Both the position numbers and the translations under genes were made by a program. Below are positions 43,916 to 55,218 of a stretch of 64,000 bases of DNA, piece by piece. The stretch is from Astrothelium macrocarpum (taxonomy: Eukaryota > Ascomycota > Dothideomycetes > Trypetheliales > Trypetheliaceae), in NCBI GenBank assembly GCA_021030915.1, contig JAGEMR010000005.1:310001-374000 (forward strand). The letters are read 5' to 3'. The number at the start of each line of letters is the position of its first letter. The stretch's first letter is position 1. A model generated the notes under the pieces. It searched no databases, was not told where the DNA came from, and saw nothing but the letters and a program-made list of their open reading frames with translations.

Positions 43916-45884
43916 ATGAGTTCTCGAGATGTACGAGACATGCTGGATTTGCCCAGAGATGGGCTTCCAAAACCAGCTGCACCCAAGAAAAAACAAAAAG
44001 TTGTTGAGAAAAAGCCTGGTAAATTGATGGTCAAAACCGCGGTACGCTAGATAGTGTAATATGCTAATGAGAATTTCAGAGGGCATGGCGCGAGAACTGT
44101 TCGCCTTGCTGGGAGAGCGCGCACCTCCAGTCTCCATGATCCAAGAACAGAAGCAATACAAGCAACGCCCAAAGCGACCCTACCGAGCAGCAAAATGGGA
44201 GCGGACTCCATTCATGAACGAAGCTCGAACTGATAATCTCGTCTTGCGACACTGGAGGAGGCAGCAAGAGGCGAAACCAGTTGGTGAAGTAGAAGGAGCA
44301 GAGGTCCAGTATGCTGAAATACAGCCGGAAACCAATTACAGATTTGCAAAATACAACACACAGGTCACAGCGCCAGAATACGATCAAGCACAGTACGATG
44401 CACATCTCACGAATTCTAGCTGGAGCAAGGAAGAGACGGACTATCTCGTGGACATTTACAAAGAATATTCGGGTCGTTGGGCAGTCATTACCGACCGCTA
44501 TGAATACGCACCGCCTCCAACTATTCCATCATCTTCGTCCGAAAGTGATGCCGTACAACCTCCTCCTTTCACAGAGCGGTCCATGGAAGACCTCAAAGCC
44601 CGCTTCTACGACATCAGCGCCAAACTCATGGCGGCACAAAACCCCCTCGAGAAAATGACCGCCTCCGAATACGCCACCTACGAAACCCTCATCAAATTCT
44701 CCCCAGAGCGCGAAACAACGCGCAAATCCATCGCCAACGCCCTCCTCAACCGCAACCCCGAAGAAGTCAAAGAAGAAGAATGGCTCCTGCAAGAACTCCA
44801 ACGCATCACCGCCTCGCAAGCCCGCTTCGACGCCGAACGCCGCGAAATCCGCGACCGCCTCGAATACCCCCACAGCGCACGCGACCGCTCTTCCTCCTCC
44901 TCCTCCGCCGCAGGCGTCCCCCTCTCCGCGGGCGGCAGCAGCGCCTCCGCCTCGGACTTCTACCGCTCGAGCCAAGCGCTCCAGCAGCTGCTGCAGACGC
45001 TCGCGCACGCCGACCGCTCCAAGAAGCGCCGCAGCCTACTCGGCGCCGACGGCATCCTCGCCAGTCCGGCCACCGCCATCGGTCCAGGAGGCGGCTCGTC
45101 GCCCGCCACCGCCACGGGCGCCATGTCCGCCCTCAGCGGCGGCGGCGGACGCGACAGCCTGGGCGGCCCCCAGAAGAAGGGGAGTTTGGCTGGTGGTGCG
45201 GACGCTGCGGCGTCGGCCGCGGCCGCGGCTGCGGCTGCGAGGGCGCTGAATCCGAGGGCGGCTGCCAGGTATGCGGTTACCACGCATGACCGGGTGGGGT
45301 CCGGGGTGACGTTTCGTACGGATCGGATTCTGAAGCTGAGGCAGGCGAAGAGCGGGGCGCAGACGCAGCGGATTGGGGAGGCGTTGGCGGCGTTGGGCGT
45401 GCCGGAGGTGGTTGTGCTGCCGACGCAGGAGGTGTGTGGGGAGTTTGAGCGGTTGGTGAGTGCGATTGGTGGGTTGGTGGATTTGAGGAAGGTGGCGGAG
45501 AAGGAGGTTGGGGAGATTAAGGTGGCGAGGGAGATGAGGAGGGAGAGGTTGAGGAGAGAGGGGGTGGAAGTGGAAGGGGATGAGGAGGGTGAAGAGGGGG
45601 GCGAGGCGGAAGGAAAGAAAGAGGAGGAGGCGGAAGAAGCAGGAGAGCCGATGGAAGTAGATGAGGTGGAGGAAAAAGGCGGTGATCAAGATGCGGATGG
45701 AGAGCAGGATGCGGGAGGAGAGGAAGTGTCAGAGGGAGAAGAGGATGCAGAAGGTGAGGTGGATGAAGAGGTCGAATTGGAACCGAAAGATGGCGCAGAT
45801 ACGAAACAAGCTGGCGGGGGAACGAACAGGAGCCAGAGTGTTGTAAGTAATGCAAGTAGGAGTAGCAGGCGATCGAGAAGGTAG
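43916..45884 (+). CDS. SWC4: SWR1/NuA4 complex subunit Swc4 (DMAP1)
   Basis: Exons 43916-44018 and 44080-45884 (635 aa); the 61-bp intron uses donor GTAAAT and yields VVEKKPEGMARELFALLGERAPP, the conserved Swc4/DMAP1 join. A different donor at 44041 would break the family sequence. Then come KWERTPFMNEARTDNLVLRHW and the SANT-like domain SSWSKEETDYLVDIYKEYSGRWAVI. The middle holds a DMAP1 region with RTDRILKLRQAKSGAQTQRI. A poly-Ala run (GCG/GCC repeats near 45200-45250) and a long Glu-rich acidic tail end the protein. Swc4 is shared by SWR1, which deposits H2A.Z, and by the NuA4 acetyltransferase. Confidence 0.94.
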
Positions 45885-46286
45885 TATGCTTTGTGGAGCT
45901 ACTGAGAATGATCTCTGATTGCAAACATCAAAATGAGCGTCTCTCAGGAAATGAGCACGTAATACAAGGAACAGGGCAGCATCAGCTGCGGGAATGAGGC
46001 TACCAAAGCACACGCCGTCAAGTCTCGTTTCGTCGTTACTATGACAGCCCCTGGCGCCAATAGCAAAGAAAGTGAAAAAAATCAAGTTACGCATACATGT
46101 TGTTCTGGGCAGTTAAGAGATCATTGAGCAACCACGTTGGTGGATCAAGAGCGTGGGAATTAAGCTTCCCATCCAGCTGCTACCATTCAAGGCATTCAGC
46201 AAAGCAAGCAAACCAAATCATATGATCTTATTCTTCCATCAACTCCCAATCTCCATCGCTGGTCCCGTCCTTATCCACGTCCGCAC
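45885..46286. other. Intergenic, convergent 3' regions
   Basis: 402 bp between the SWC4 and STF2-like stop codons. No gene seen. Confidence 0.6.
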
Positions 46287-47013
46287 CTAAAACTTCTTCT
46301 CCACAGCGACATCCTCATCCAACTCAACGCTCTGGTGATCAGCGCTGCTGGTGGTCGACTCCTTCTCTAGATCGTAGCCTGCAGAGGAATCTTCAGAGCC
46401 GTGACGCAAGTCCTCGTCGCGAGGGCCGTGCACTTCTTCCTCAAAGACTGGCTCGGTCTCAACCGCCTCGAACTTGGTCTTAAAGTCCTTGAGGTGGTGG
46501 CCAGTAGAGGAAGAGTTGGAGCGGCGGCGTGGATTGGTGACGTTGTAACCGTAGTCTTGGAGTTCGTCACCCTCACGGCCCCTGAGAAAGTGGGTTGTGG
46601 GTCAGTCGGTTTGAAGAGATGAATAGAACAACAGGATGTGTGGCGATGGGAATGAGATGACATGTGGTTGAGTGTATGGATAGGCTCTGTGGTACGTACC
46701 AATTGGCTTTGCCACCACCGTCCTTCTTGGTCTTCTTGGGGTCGGAGTCGACGTGGCCGGTCTTGGCAAAGTAGCGAGGAAGATGTTCTTCGGGTGCGGC
46801 GGTACCGTCAGCAAGGCCAACGTGATCACGATCAGTATATTTGTGAGAACGAGTCACTAATGAAGATAATTATCAGCATATTCTTGTACTTGTCAAACGT
46901 GGAATTCTGGATCGAGATGACTACGCAATGCTTCGGAGGGGGCCGAAGGTGCTTAAGAAATGTTCAGGGATACTTGGGAAGCTTGATCACGATTGAGTGA
47001 ACAATGACTTACT
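46287..47013 (-). CDS. STF2-like small hydrophilic protein, start codon split by an intron
   Basis: Exons on the minus strand: a single coding base at 47013, then 46700-46856 and 46287-46581 (150 aa). The first intron (156 bp, GTAAGT ... TTAG) splits the ATG: A ends exon 1 and TG opens exon 2, giving MTRSHKYTDRD. The second intron is 118 bp (GTACGT ... TCAG) and joins GGGKANW to GREGDELQDYGYNV. The N-terminal half matches yeast Stf2/Tfs-type proteins (charged start, PRYFAKTGHVDSDPKK, GGGKANWG). Yeast Stf2 is a hydrophilin tied to ATP-synthase inhibitor binding and to survival of drying. The C-terminal half (Arg-rich RRRSNSS, then Glu/Asp/Ser-rich) is an extension beyond yeast. The second exon frame has no ATG near its 5' end, which supports the split start. 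Confidence 0.8.
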
Positions 47014-48161
47014 GTTCTAATGGTTTGATTAGATGTTTGAGAGGTCGTCAGAGATGACTGGAATGAGAATTGAGGGGAGAGGTAAGGAAGAAAGTTATGG
47101 TCCTGTAAAAGTTATAACAAGAAGTAAGCTTGTTGTCTCGTGACGTCGGTTTCAGTTTCCTTGGGCATGAAACGATCAAAGAATGCAACCGATGGCTTTA
47201 AATGGGTCCACTGAGCTGGTGCCTTACCGATCGAACTAATTACCGTGGAAAGTTGAGCTTGGGAAGAAGGTGGAGCTGCTGAGAAAGCTCAGGAGTGGCC
47301 CGTCTGAGCAACTTAATCGCTGGTGCTCGTCAGGGGTTGCTCACGCGACAGAGCGTTGCGGGGTTCAGCACAGCCTTCAATTGGGCAAATCCTTGGTCAC
47401 GGAAGATAATTGCTCAAATTGAGCTATCAGCTCATCTCAGAAACGACTCTAGTCAGTTTGACAATGTTATTGGAGGTAGATTGCTTGCTGTTGGAAGGAG
47501 CTAGACGTGTTGGAGGCTCTGTGATAGTGTGTGTGTGGCTCTGATAGACAAACGGCCTACTCAAAGACGGTTTATGTACATTTTGGAGCATTCAAAATCA
47601 ACGAGAATGCAAACGTGTCTTTTTCAAGTGCCGTGTAAAGTTCCGTGATAACGAATCAATATTTGGGAGATCATGTCATTTGCCTTCTAAAGAAACGCTG
47701 AAACATTGCCTTCGCCAATCCTACGTCATTTTCGATAGTTTGGAATGAACGAGCTTGTTTCGAGGTCAGAGGCTCTCAATGGCTTCCCAAATGTCCCCAA
47801 GCAGTTGTATGATGCTGGAGCAAATCATAAGTCAATGAAACAACGGGCACAAAACAGGACCAAAGCGAGGTCCGGTAAGCATGGCTGCTGTGGCTGCAAG
47901 ATTCTATTGTTTTCCAAGCGGATGTTGTTCTGGCCCCTGCCCCGCTAAAACCCCAGATTCCGTTTGGCTGCAGGACGGTGCGGGTCCAGGTGGAGCCCAG
48001 TGGATGCAATCCTTTCGGACCTGCGGCTAGATCGTTTATCGTCTAGCGCCTTCCGCCTCGTGATAGAATCGCGCCATTCTGCTCTGACGCAGCCACATGG
48101 TCAGTTACTGCCAAACACCAATAATCATATCCTCTCCCAGACACCCATCTCTACATTCGAC
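47014..48161. other. Intergenic, divergent spacer
   Basis: 1.15 kb between the STF2-like gene and DRE2. The side near 47013 is the leader of the minus gene. Small frames (47295-47504, 47745-47948) lack conserved features. An in-frame open stretch leads into DRE2 from 47964. Confidence 0.55.
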
Positions 48162-49246
48162 ATGGCGCCTGCTGTGAATATTGACCTCTCTTCCGACTTT
48201 AGCATTCCGGATCCCGGAGCTGTTAAGCCTGTTCTCGCAACACGCACACTACTTCTTGCCCCACCTTCAATTTCATCACACCCGGAAGCCTTGGATCGGA
48301 TTTTCGAGGCCCACGACAGAAATGCAACAGACATACAGATGATCGACCGCCTGGCGCTCGGCCTTGTCTCGCTTCCTGCCTCTACTTACGATGTCATCCT
48401 TCTATTATCGGATTCCAGCGGAACCCGGACCGAAAGCCAGCGCTTACTCGACAAAGACCTCATGACGAGAATAGTACAAGCACTCAAGGCCGGTGGTAGA
48501 TTAAAGAGCCAAGACGGATCACTTGGGAAGAATGATTCTCCAGAGAAAACAGAGGCAATTTTGGCAGGTCTGATCAGTGATGGCTCAGATGGCATGCTGA
48601 AGCAAGACACTGCCAATGCATCTGTGCCCCTCAAACTTGGCAAGAGAAAGGCGAATGCTGCAGCAAACTCCTTGAACACAGCTGAGCATGGATATGCTCA
48701 ACCAGATGTAATAGGTGCAAATGGCAACCATTCGCTCGAGCGCGGATCAAATGGTACAATTGCCGGCGTAGGTTTCGTCGATGATGGCTTCGATTTTGAC
48801 GACGACTTTGATGGACCGGACGAACTTATTGACGAAGACTCATTGTTGACTGAGGAGGACTATAAGCGGCCTTCTTACCAACGTAAGCTTCTCTCCATGC
48901 TTATTCTGCACGGTCCATTAATCACTAAGGCCCTGCTATAGCCGAATGCCGGCCAGAGGCAAGGAAGAAGCGACGAGCATGCAAGGACTGCACTTGCGGA
49001 TTGAAGCAAAAGCTTGAAGAGGAAGACAAGGCCAAACGAGCTGCAGCGGACAAGACATTAGGGACGATGAAGCTTGGCACGGACGATCTCACTGAAGTCG
49101 ATTTCACCGTGCAAGGAAAGGTAGGTAGCTGCGGTAACTGTGCTCTGGGAGATGCTTTTCGCTGCGATGGATGTCCATACGTTGGACTCCCGGCGTTCAA
49201 ACCGGGAGAAGAAGTGCGATTATTGAACAATGACATCCAGCTTTGA
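48162..49246 (+). CDS. DRE2: Cytosolic Fe-S assembly factor Dre2 (anamorsin)
   Basis: Exons 48162-48882 and 48942-49246 (341 aa), with a 59-bp GT-AG intron that splits a Pro codon just before the iron-sulphur region. The N-terminal 130 residues are the degenerate methyltransferase-like domain; an Asp-rich linker (DDGFDFDDDFDGPDELIDED) follows. Motif A is ECRPEARKKRRACKDCTCGLK (Cys ligands C-x11-C-x2-C-x-C) and motif B is CGNCALGDAFRCDGCPY (twin C-x2-C). Dre2 with the flavoprotein Tah18 feeds electrons to the cytosolic Fe-S machinery. All eight ligands are present. The ATG at 48162 fits the family start; an open frame upstream is leader. Confidence 0.95.
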
Positions 49247-49647
49247 TGTTGCTGGGTGCATATTGCCCGACGTAGCAGACTTAAATCGAGTCTGCTCTCA
49301 TGTAGATAGACTGTTTTCGCTCGGACTCCATTAGATTAGAATCAAACGTAACCATGAATTGATTGCTGCGTTTTCGTAGTGGATGTGAACAAGTCCTCTC
49401 TTACAAAATTATGATAACACTAGGATTTGTGTTAGTGCGCGCAAAAGTCGATTCTCAAGTCGATTCTCAGCGAGTCAGAGCAAGGGGATCCCTGCGGGAA
49501 AGTTTGGCGAGGGCTACATCCGTATTGGGTGTGTTGTCGAAGCTCTCGTGAACACCTTTGCTAACCCCGTCACCTCCGAGAGCTGCGCGCGACTTTTACT
49601 CAACTACCCGACGCGTATGCTTTTCTACTTCTTCCATCAAATCAATC
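49247..49647. other. Intergenic spacer
   Basis: 401 bp between DRE2 and NUP133 on the same strand. A 9-bp direct repeat TCGATTCTC occurs twice in tandem near 49450. No gene seen. Confidence 0.55.
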
Positions 49648-52600
49648 ATGTTCTCTCCCGAGGCCACACAGCTGGGCGCTCAACTAGCGTCCACGCGGAA
49701 CCCCAAGCGGCGACAGCGACAAGAGTCTGAGAGCTTGAAGCAGGAACAGGCACCGCGCCGAAAGAGGAGTCGTTTATCTAGCGACACTTTTCTTCCACCA
49801 AGTGGCCGTACCGACCACTCTCGCAGAAGCCTTGATACAAATGGACACGTAGGCACTGAGATGAATGGCGGCTCAAAGTTGTTGCAATTGCAGGGAATGC
49901 CCGTACGGGAAAAAAAGCATTCCCATAAGGGCGGTAGACCTCATCAAGATGATGGTGACTCGACATTGGTATTTGAGATATTCTTTATAGGGTGATCGAG
50001 GTTGAGGCGAGGGTACTGACGGCTGTGGTCCAGATGAAAACAGGAACTGTCACCGTCAACCATTTCCCAGGGCTTCCTGCACCCTTGCAAACGACTGGTA
50101 TGTCCACTGTGCATTGACACATGTGTAGCTCGGAACTGACCAATCTTACAAACAGACTTCAGTTACTCAATCCTGCCTGGAACGCGCCATGGTCTCGCAG
50201 TTACACGGGGTAAAGCCTATGTTTGGGATTACACTACTTCTCACGGCGCAATCAAACCTCACATTTTCGACCTTCAAACAACCATAAATTCTTCAGAACC
50301 ACTGCCGGTTGGCACTTTGTTCGCCTCTGGATCTACTAATGAGGTTGGAGCTGTCATCATTACTGCAACTGGCAAAATCATCTTTTGGGAAAATGTCGAA
50401 ACTCCAGAATCGCTTTCACTGTTTCAGCAAAAACGGAACAGCGCGGACGGTTTCATCAATGGCATGCTCTCTGGCGAAAAAGTTTCAAGCATTGTCAGCG
50501 CTGAACATGCGGGATTTGTTGTGGTCTTTAGCACAGGAAGATTGGCGCACTTGACGTTGCGTGATGCCCAGGGCAAACCCCAAATAAGTGCGCAATTTTT
50601 GCGTAATCAAGCCGAAAGCCAGAGCAATGGTCTCTTTAGTGGTCTCAAATTAGTATTTGGTGCTGGCTCCTGGAGAGCGGATCTGGCTGCCGTCAAGACT
50701 TGTCCATCCAACGCAAAGAGCAATGTGAATATTATAGCTTGTACTCTGCAAGGCGAATTCCATGTCTGGGATGTCGACTGGTCAGCACAGCAAGAGTATA
50801 AAGGGGCCATCAACGCACAAACTGCAATCGAAAACGCGCTCAACAACGAAGTCCAAACAGGACTTGAGAGCCACGGGCCCACTAGGATCGTTGATTTTGT
50901 ACTTTGCGACGAGAAAAATCAGAGCAATCAGGACTTGACAAACGCAAATGCGGTGCGGCCTCTAAATATCCTCGCTTTGGTAGAGCAGCCTGGAAAAGAT
51001 GGACTTTCGATGTACACACTCGTGGAAATTGCGCTGGTCGACAGCTCGGCCTATGTCGACCGTCTTATATACTGTGACTCCCCAATGAAGTCACGCCAGC
51101 AAAGTGGTTCGCAGTCTTGGCCTAAACTCCATCTTCCCCGGCCAAGTCATACCGCAGTACTTGTGTTCGCATTTACTGCCGTGCTCATCTCCATCAAGGC
51201 CCGCGAGATCACCCCCGAGTCACAATTGCTTATGGAAGCGCGACATCAGATACCGTCACATCAAGAAATTATACATATCATCAAAGATGAGAAAGCACGC
51301 ATTGTCGGATGTTACGAGGAGCCTTTCATGGGAAAACACCAAGAAGCAGAGCTCGCCGTAGTTACAAAACACGCTGGTCTCTTGCGCTTCGCAATATCTG
51401 GGAATGGACCGAAGAGATCCTCGGACAAGTCAAGTGTGCAGCTGAAGAGCAGCATCGAACAGGCTGTGTTTTATGGCGATATTCTGGGAACCCTCATTGA
51501 CTTTTATCATACATCTGGGAAAGATTTTACAGTAGAAGACATTGAAGGCGCAGCGCAAGCTATCAGCACCAGAATCCTCACCTCGAGGGTGGACCTGATT
51601 CAAACCAAACAATCAATGGTAGAACAGCTGAATGAACGGGCACGATTACTCCGTAACCTAGCGCTATATCTGAAGAGAGTCTTCCCTCCACTCCCCCGCC
51701 TAGCGAAATGGAATCTGCTGTGGGACGCAGAGAAGCTCGCATGTGCCAGAGAGGTCTGGACCTTGTTCGAAATACGTCTTGCTCAAAAGAGCTCAGGTGA
51801 TCGCACCAATCTCGAAATTGCCGTCTCATGTATGGATGGACTCCACAGGATTACCCCCAATTCAGCAACTGGTGAGACAGACGAGTTGCGAACTTGGTTC
51901 ACCAAAGGCACCAATTACTTTGACAGGATCATCAGCTGTACCTACGAAGCCATCAAGCAAGATTACAATCGAGGGAACAGAGATGCTGCCTCTGTCCTGG
52001 ATATGGCTCGTGAAGCTAATGATATTGCGCTTGCTACACTGGGAGCTGCATGGGATTTTCGATCGGCCAATCTTGTACTTTACGGCCTTGAACATGATGC
52101 GCTGGACCTGGACAGTCCCCAAGCTAACTTCTCAGGCTTGCCTGAGATTTGGACCTCAAGTAAACGCATCATATCTACTCTTGACGACCTTATCACTTAT
52201 TCCCGTACGGTTGTCCTCAAGTGCGACAGTGACCTTGTTTTCCCCGCTGCTAATGATGGATCTTTCCCGGTTGGACCAGACGGCGAGCTCCTGAAGGTTG
52301 CTATGACAAATCCTGGTCTAATCCGAATAGCAAGCCGTGCAGCGCAAGAACGACTAAGGTGGTTAGGCAAGTCCACCGACTACCGGATGGCTCCCTCAGA
52401 GTCAGATCAAGCAGAAAACTTTAGAGCATGGCAACGTCGACAGATTTTGGGACTGCAACAGATTGAGCTCTGGGATGATGCAATTAATTTGGCAGCTGAA
52501 ACCACAGACATGGATTTACTCGTCGAGGTCATTCAGGAAGAGTCTGACATGCATGAACCGTATATGAATCTCCCGGGAAGAGCCTTGGCGCAGCTTGGTC

Positions 52601-54276
52601 TGACTGAGGACGACGTAATTCAACATGAAGATCGCATGGCCCAGCTGGTAATTTATATTCAAAAGTTCTTTGACAAATTTGGATGGGAATGGGCAGAACC
52701 GTATTATCATAGCGTCCTCCAAAAGGGTCGTCTCCACGCGTTCATTGAAGAAGCGCTAGCGAACGATAAATTTGCAACTCCGTTCCTCAGACAACATGCG
52801 AGCTTGTACGCAAAGATTGGCTGGATCAACGAAGTGCTTAGAAAAGGTGATAGCGCAGAGACAGGTGAAAAAGATCTTTCTCGTGCTGGAGATATGCTCT
52901 CTCGTTGGGTACGAGACAGTGAGAAAAACCTATGGAGCTCAAAGGTTCAAGCAAATCTTGCGAAACTCACATACATGGCACAAAACAGCAATAGAACTGC
53001 CAGTACCGAGACACAAGTTCAAACACTTGGTCCCAAATTCGAGGCTGCCGACTCTCAGCTAAAGTTGCTGGACATTCAAGAGAAGGTGTACGCTCACGTT
53101 GCACCGGTTTTTGAAAAAGCGATTGATGCGACGGCTAGGATCGAGCTCACCATGGCTGAATTTGCTGAACGAGTCATCAAGACTGGTCGCAAAGGCCATG
53201 CAAGAGTGCTGCAAACATGCTTTGAGAAACTGTTACGCCTGGAACGCCTCCCGCCCGTTGAGTTGATAGAACTACTGACTCTGATGGATACAAGAAAGTG
53301 TGAGGACAAGGGATACGACATCAGTGGTGAGGAGTGCGGTATAGCTCTCGAAGTGCTACATCTGGCAGCGCCAAAGGCTGAAGAACCATTGCTACAAGCG
53401 TACCTGGAGCTGATATGGAAGCGGGCAATGGCACGGGACGACTGGAAGTCGGTGAATGCGACACAAGGAAAGTCAGATGAGGAGGTGAACAGACTCCTCA
53501 AGAAGACGGAGACGTATGGCGCGTTCAAAATGATTGCGCTTTTCACTTCCTCTCCCACGATTCGACCAGTAGCCCCAGAAGCTTGTCTTGGGACCGGGAC
53601 GGATCCTCAAAAGTTCCAGTTTCCATCTGGCGATAAGCGGCTTGCCGAGCAATGGACAGAAGATAATGCCATGGATGACAAAGTGGTGTCAAGTAGCCTT
53701 GAGCACCACCGACTTGGTTACTGGTTCGAGCGGTCAAAGGCTTTGGCATCTGAAGCATTGAAGCATGAAACAGTTTCCAAAAAATCCGAAGCACAAGATA
53801 TCGAAGAAGGGCTCTCCTTGATCGCACAGTTCGAAAAGCAATCCTCTGGACACACGGAAGTTAATGGTCATGCTCCAATCAATGGGGTTGACGAGCAAAT
53901 GAACGGCGTGGCGGAAAATTACAGGGACCGGATGACTGAAGAGAGTGAGGAGATGTCTGAGTATAATGGACGATACGACAGTGTTCAAGAAGGTGTAATT
54001 TTCCAGGGCACGAACAAGGAAGATACAGCAGAACAAGATGGTCCAGAAGTTAGCGGCAATCATCAAGAAGGCCCTACCATTGATTTGACAGGTGATGATG
54101 ACGAGGAGGAAGATGAGGCGGAGGCAGAGACGGAGACTGAAGCAGAGGCAGAGGCAGAAGATTACATGGATCAGCAAGGCGACGAGGCATCATATGATGA
54201 GGGCGAAGGGTATGAGGAGTATGCAGAGGAATACGAAGACAATGGAGGAGATGAAGATGTCGTCATGGAAGGGTAG
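49648..54276 (+). CDS. NUP133: Nuclear pore Y-complex nucleoporin Nup133
   Basis: Exons 49648-49968, 50034-50097 (64 nt) and 50156-54276 (1501 aa); introns are 65 and 58 bp, GT-AG. The N-terminal 100 residues are a basic, disordered lead (KRRQRQES, APRRKRSRLSS). The beta-propeller follows (VNHFPGLPAPLQTTDFSYSI, HGLAVTRGKAYVWDYTTS, IIFWENVETPESLSLF). A long helical stack fills the rest (for example WNLLWDAEKLACAREVWTLF, FDKFGWEWAEPYYHSVL). Nup133 is in the scaffold ring of the pore and binds curved membrane through its propeller. The last 110 residues are unusual: a very acidic tail (IDLTGDDDEEEDEAEAE, then repeated Glu-Ala/Glu-Thr pairs at about 54100-54165), perhaps lengthened by replication slippage. 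The helical part keeps the Nup133 order and no frame breaks were found. Confidence 0.9.
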
Positions 54277-55218
54277 ATGACATGCATAGCAAATTCTTTG
54301 AGGAATGGCGAATTACAGGCATGGCATTGAGCGGAAATGAGCGGTGCATTGGCTGGCGTCTGTCAATTGCGGCGGATATGCCGGCTGTAAAATTTTTGTG
54401 TATACCTCTGAGCATGTTCCTCTGAACCAGAACGAAAGAGGGAAAGAAGGGCGGCGGAGAATAGCTTGTGACCCTTTTCCTCTCTGACCTCTTTGACCTA
54501 CCCAAGGTAGGTTGCGGGTGTTGTAAATAGTAGCAACCCACTAGCAGAGAGTTAGGTTCTCTAGTCGTCTGAGCATAATTCCTGTGTCCGAGAGTAAACA
54601 ATGGGTAATTGCCTCATCTGGCAGTGGTTCAATCAGACCTAAGGGGTATGAGATGACAACAACAGACCTCCCACTGATCCATGCATTAGTCAAAGCCGGA
54701 ATCTGGGGTGCTCAAGTGTTCTAAGCTCCGGCGGGCACACCAATGGTAGGTGTAGCGGACCTGGGCCGCTGATGTGAGACCAGAAACAACGTTTGGGTAG
54801 GAGCACATGGTGAAGCCTGGTGTGCCTCATCGGACGAGGCTCGGTCATCCAGCAGCACTTCACTCCAGGCGCAGCAGCACAGCATTCTGTACAGTCTTCC
54901 AACAGTCGCGCGCTGATTCAGTGTCCAGTGGTGGCGCACGGTTAGCTAACTGCCCGGGGGCGCGCTAAGCCCGCAGCAGCGTGCCGAATTCGAGACCCTC
55001 CAACCTCCTTACTACTACTCACCCATCACCTCCACGACTCACTCTGCTGTGTTCTGTCCACGCTCACGCTCAGTCCTGTGTGACTGCTGCAGGATAGGCT
55101 CTTCTTTGTTGACGGTTTCTTGTCCCGCGTGCTCAAATTCTCTTCTCAAATCGTCCTGGCTTTTGTGCCTGGCTACGTCGAATCACCAGCGCAGCCCCAG
55201 CATCGGACGGCCGCCACC
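54277..55218. other. Intergenic with long C/T-rich leader of the CK1 gene
   Basis: 942 bp. Short minus-strand frames (54690-54939) have no recognisable features. The right 250 bp are pyrimidine-rich and probably the 5' leader of the kinase gene. Confidence 0.55.

Noticed and set aside
44019..44081. SWC4 intron with donor at 44041
   Set aside because: It would need a different acceptor and gives KTAGMAREL instead of the family KKPEGMAREL; the donor at 44019 is better.
44529..45008. Minus-strand Gly/Phe-rich frame opposite SWC4
   Set aside because: Mirror of a coding region with biased third positions.
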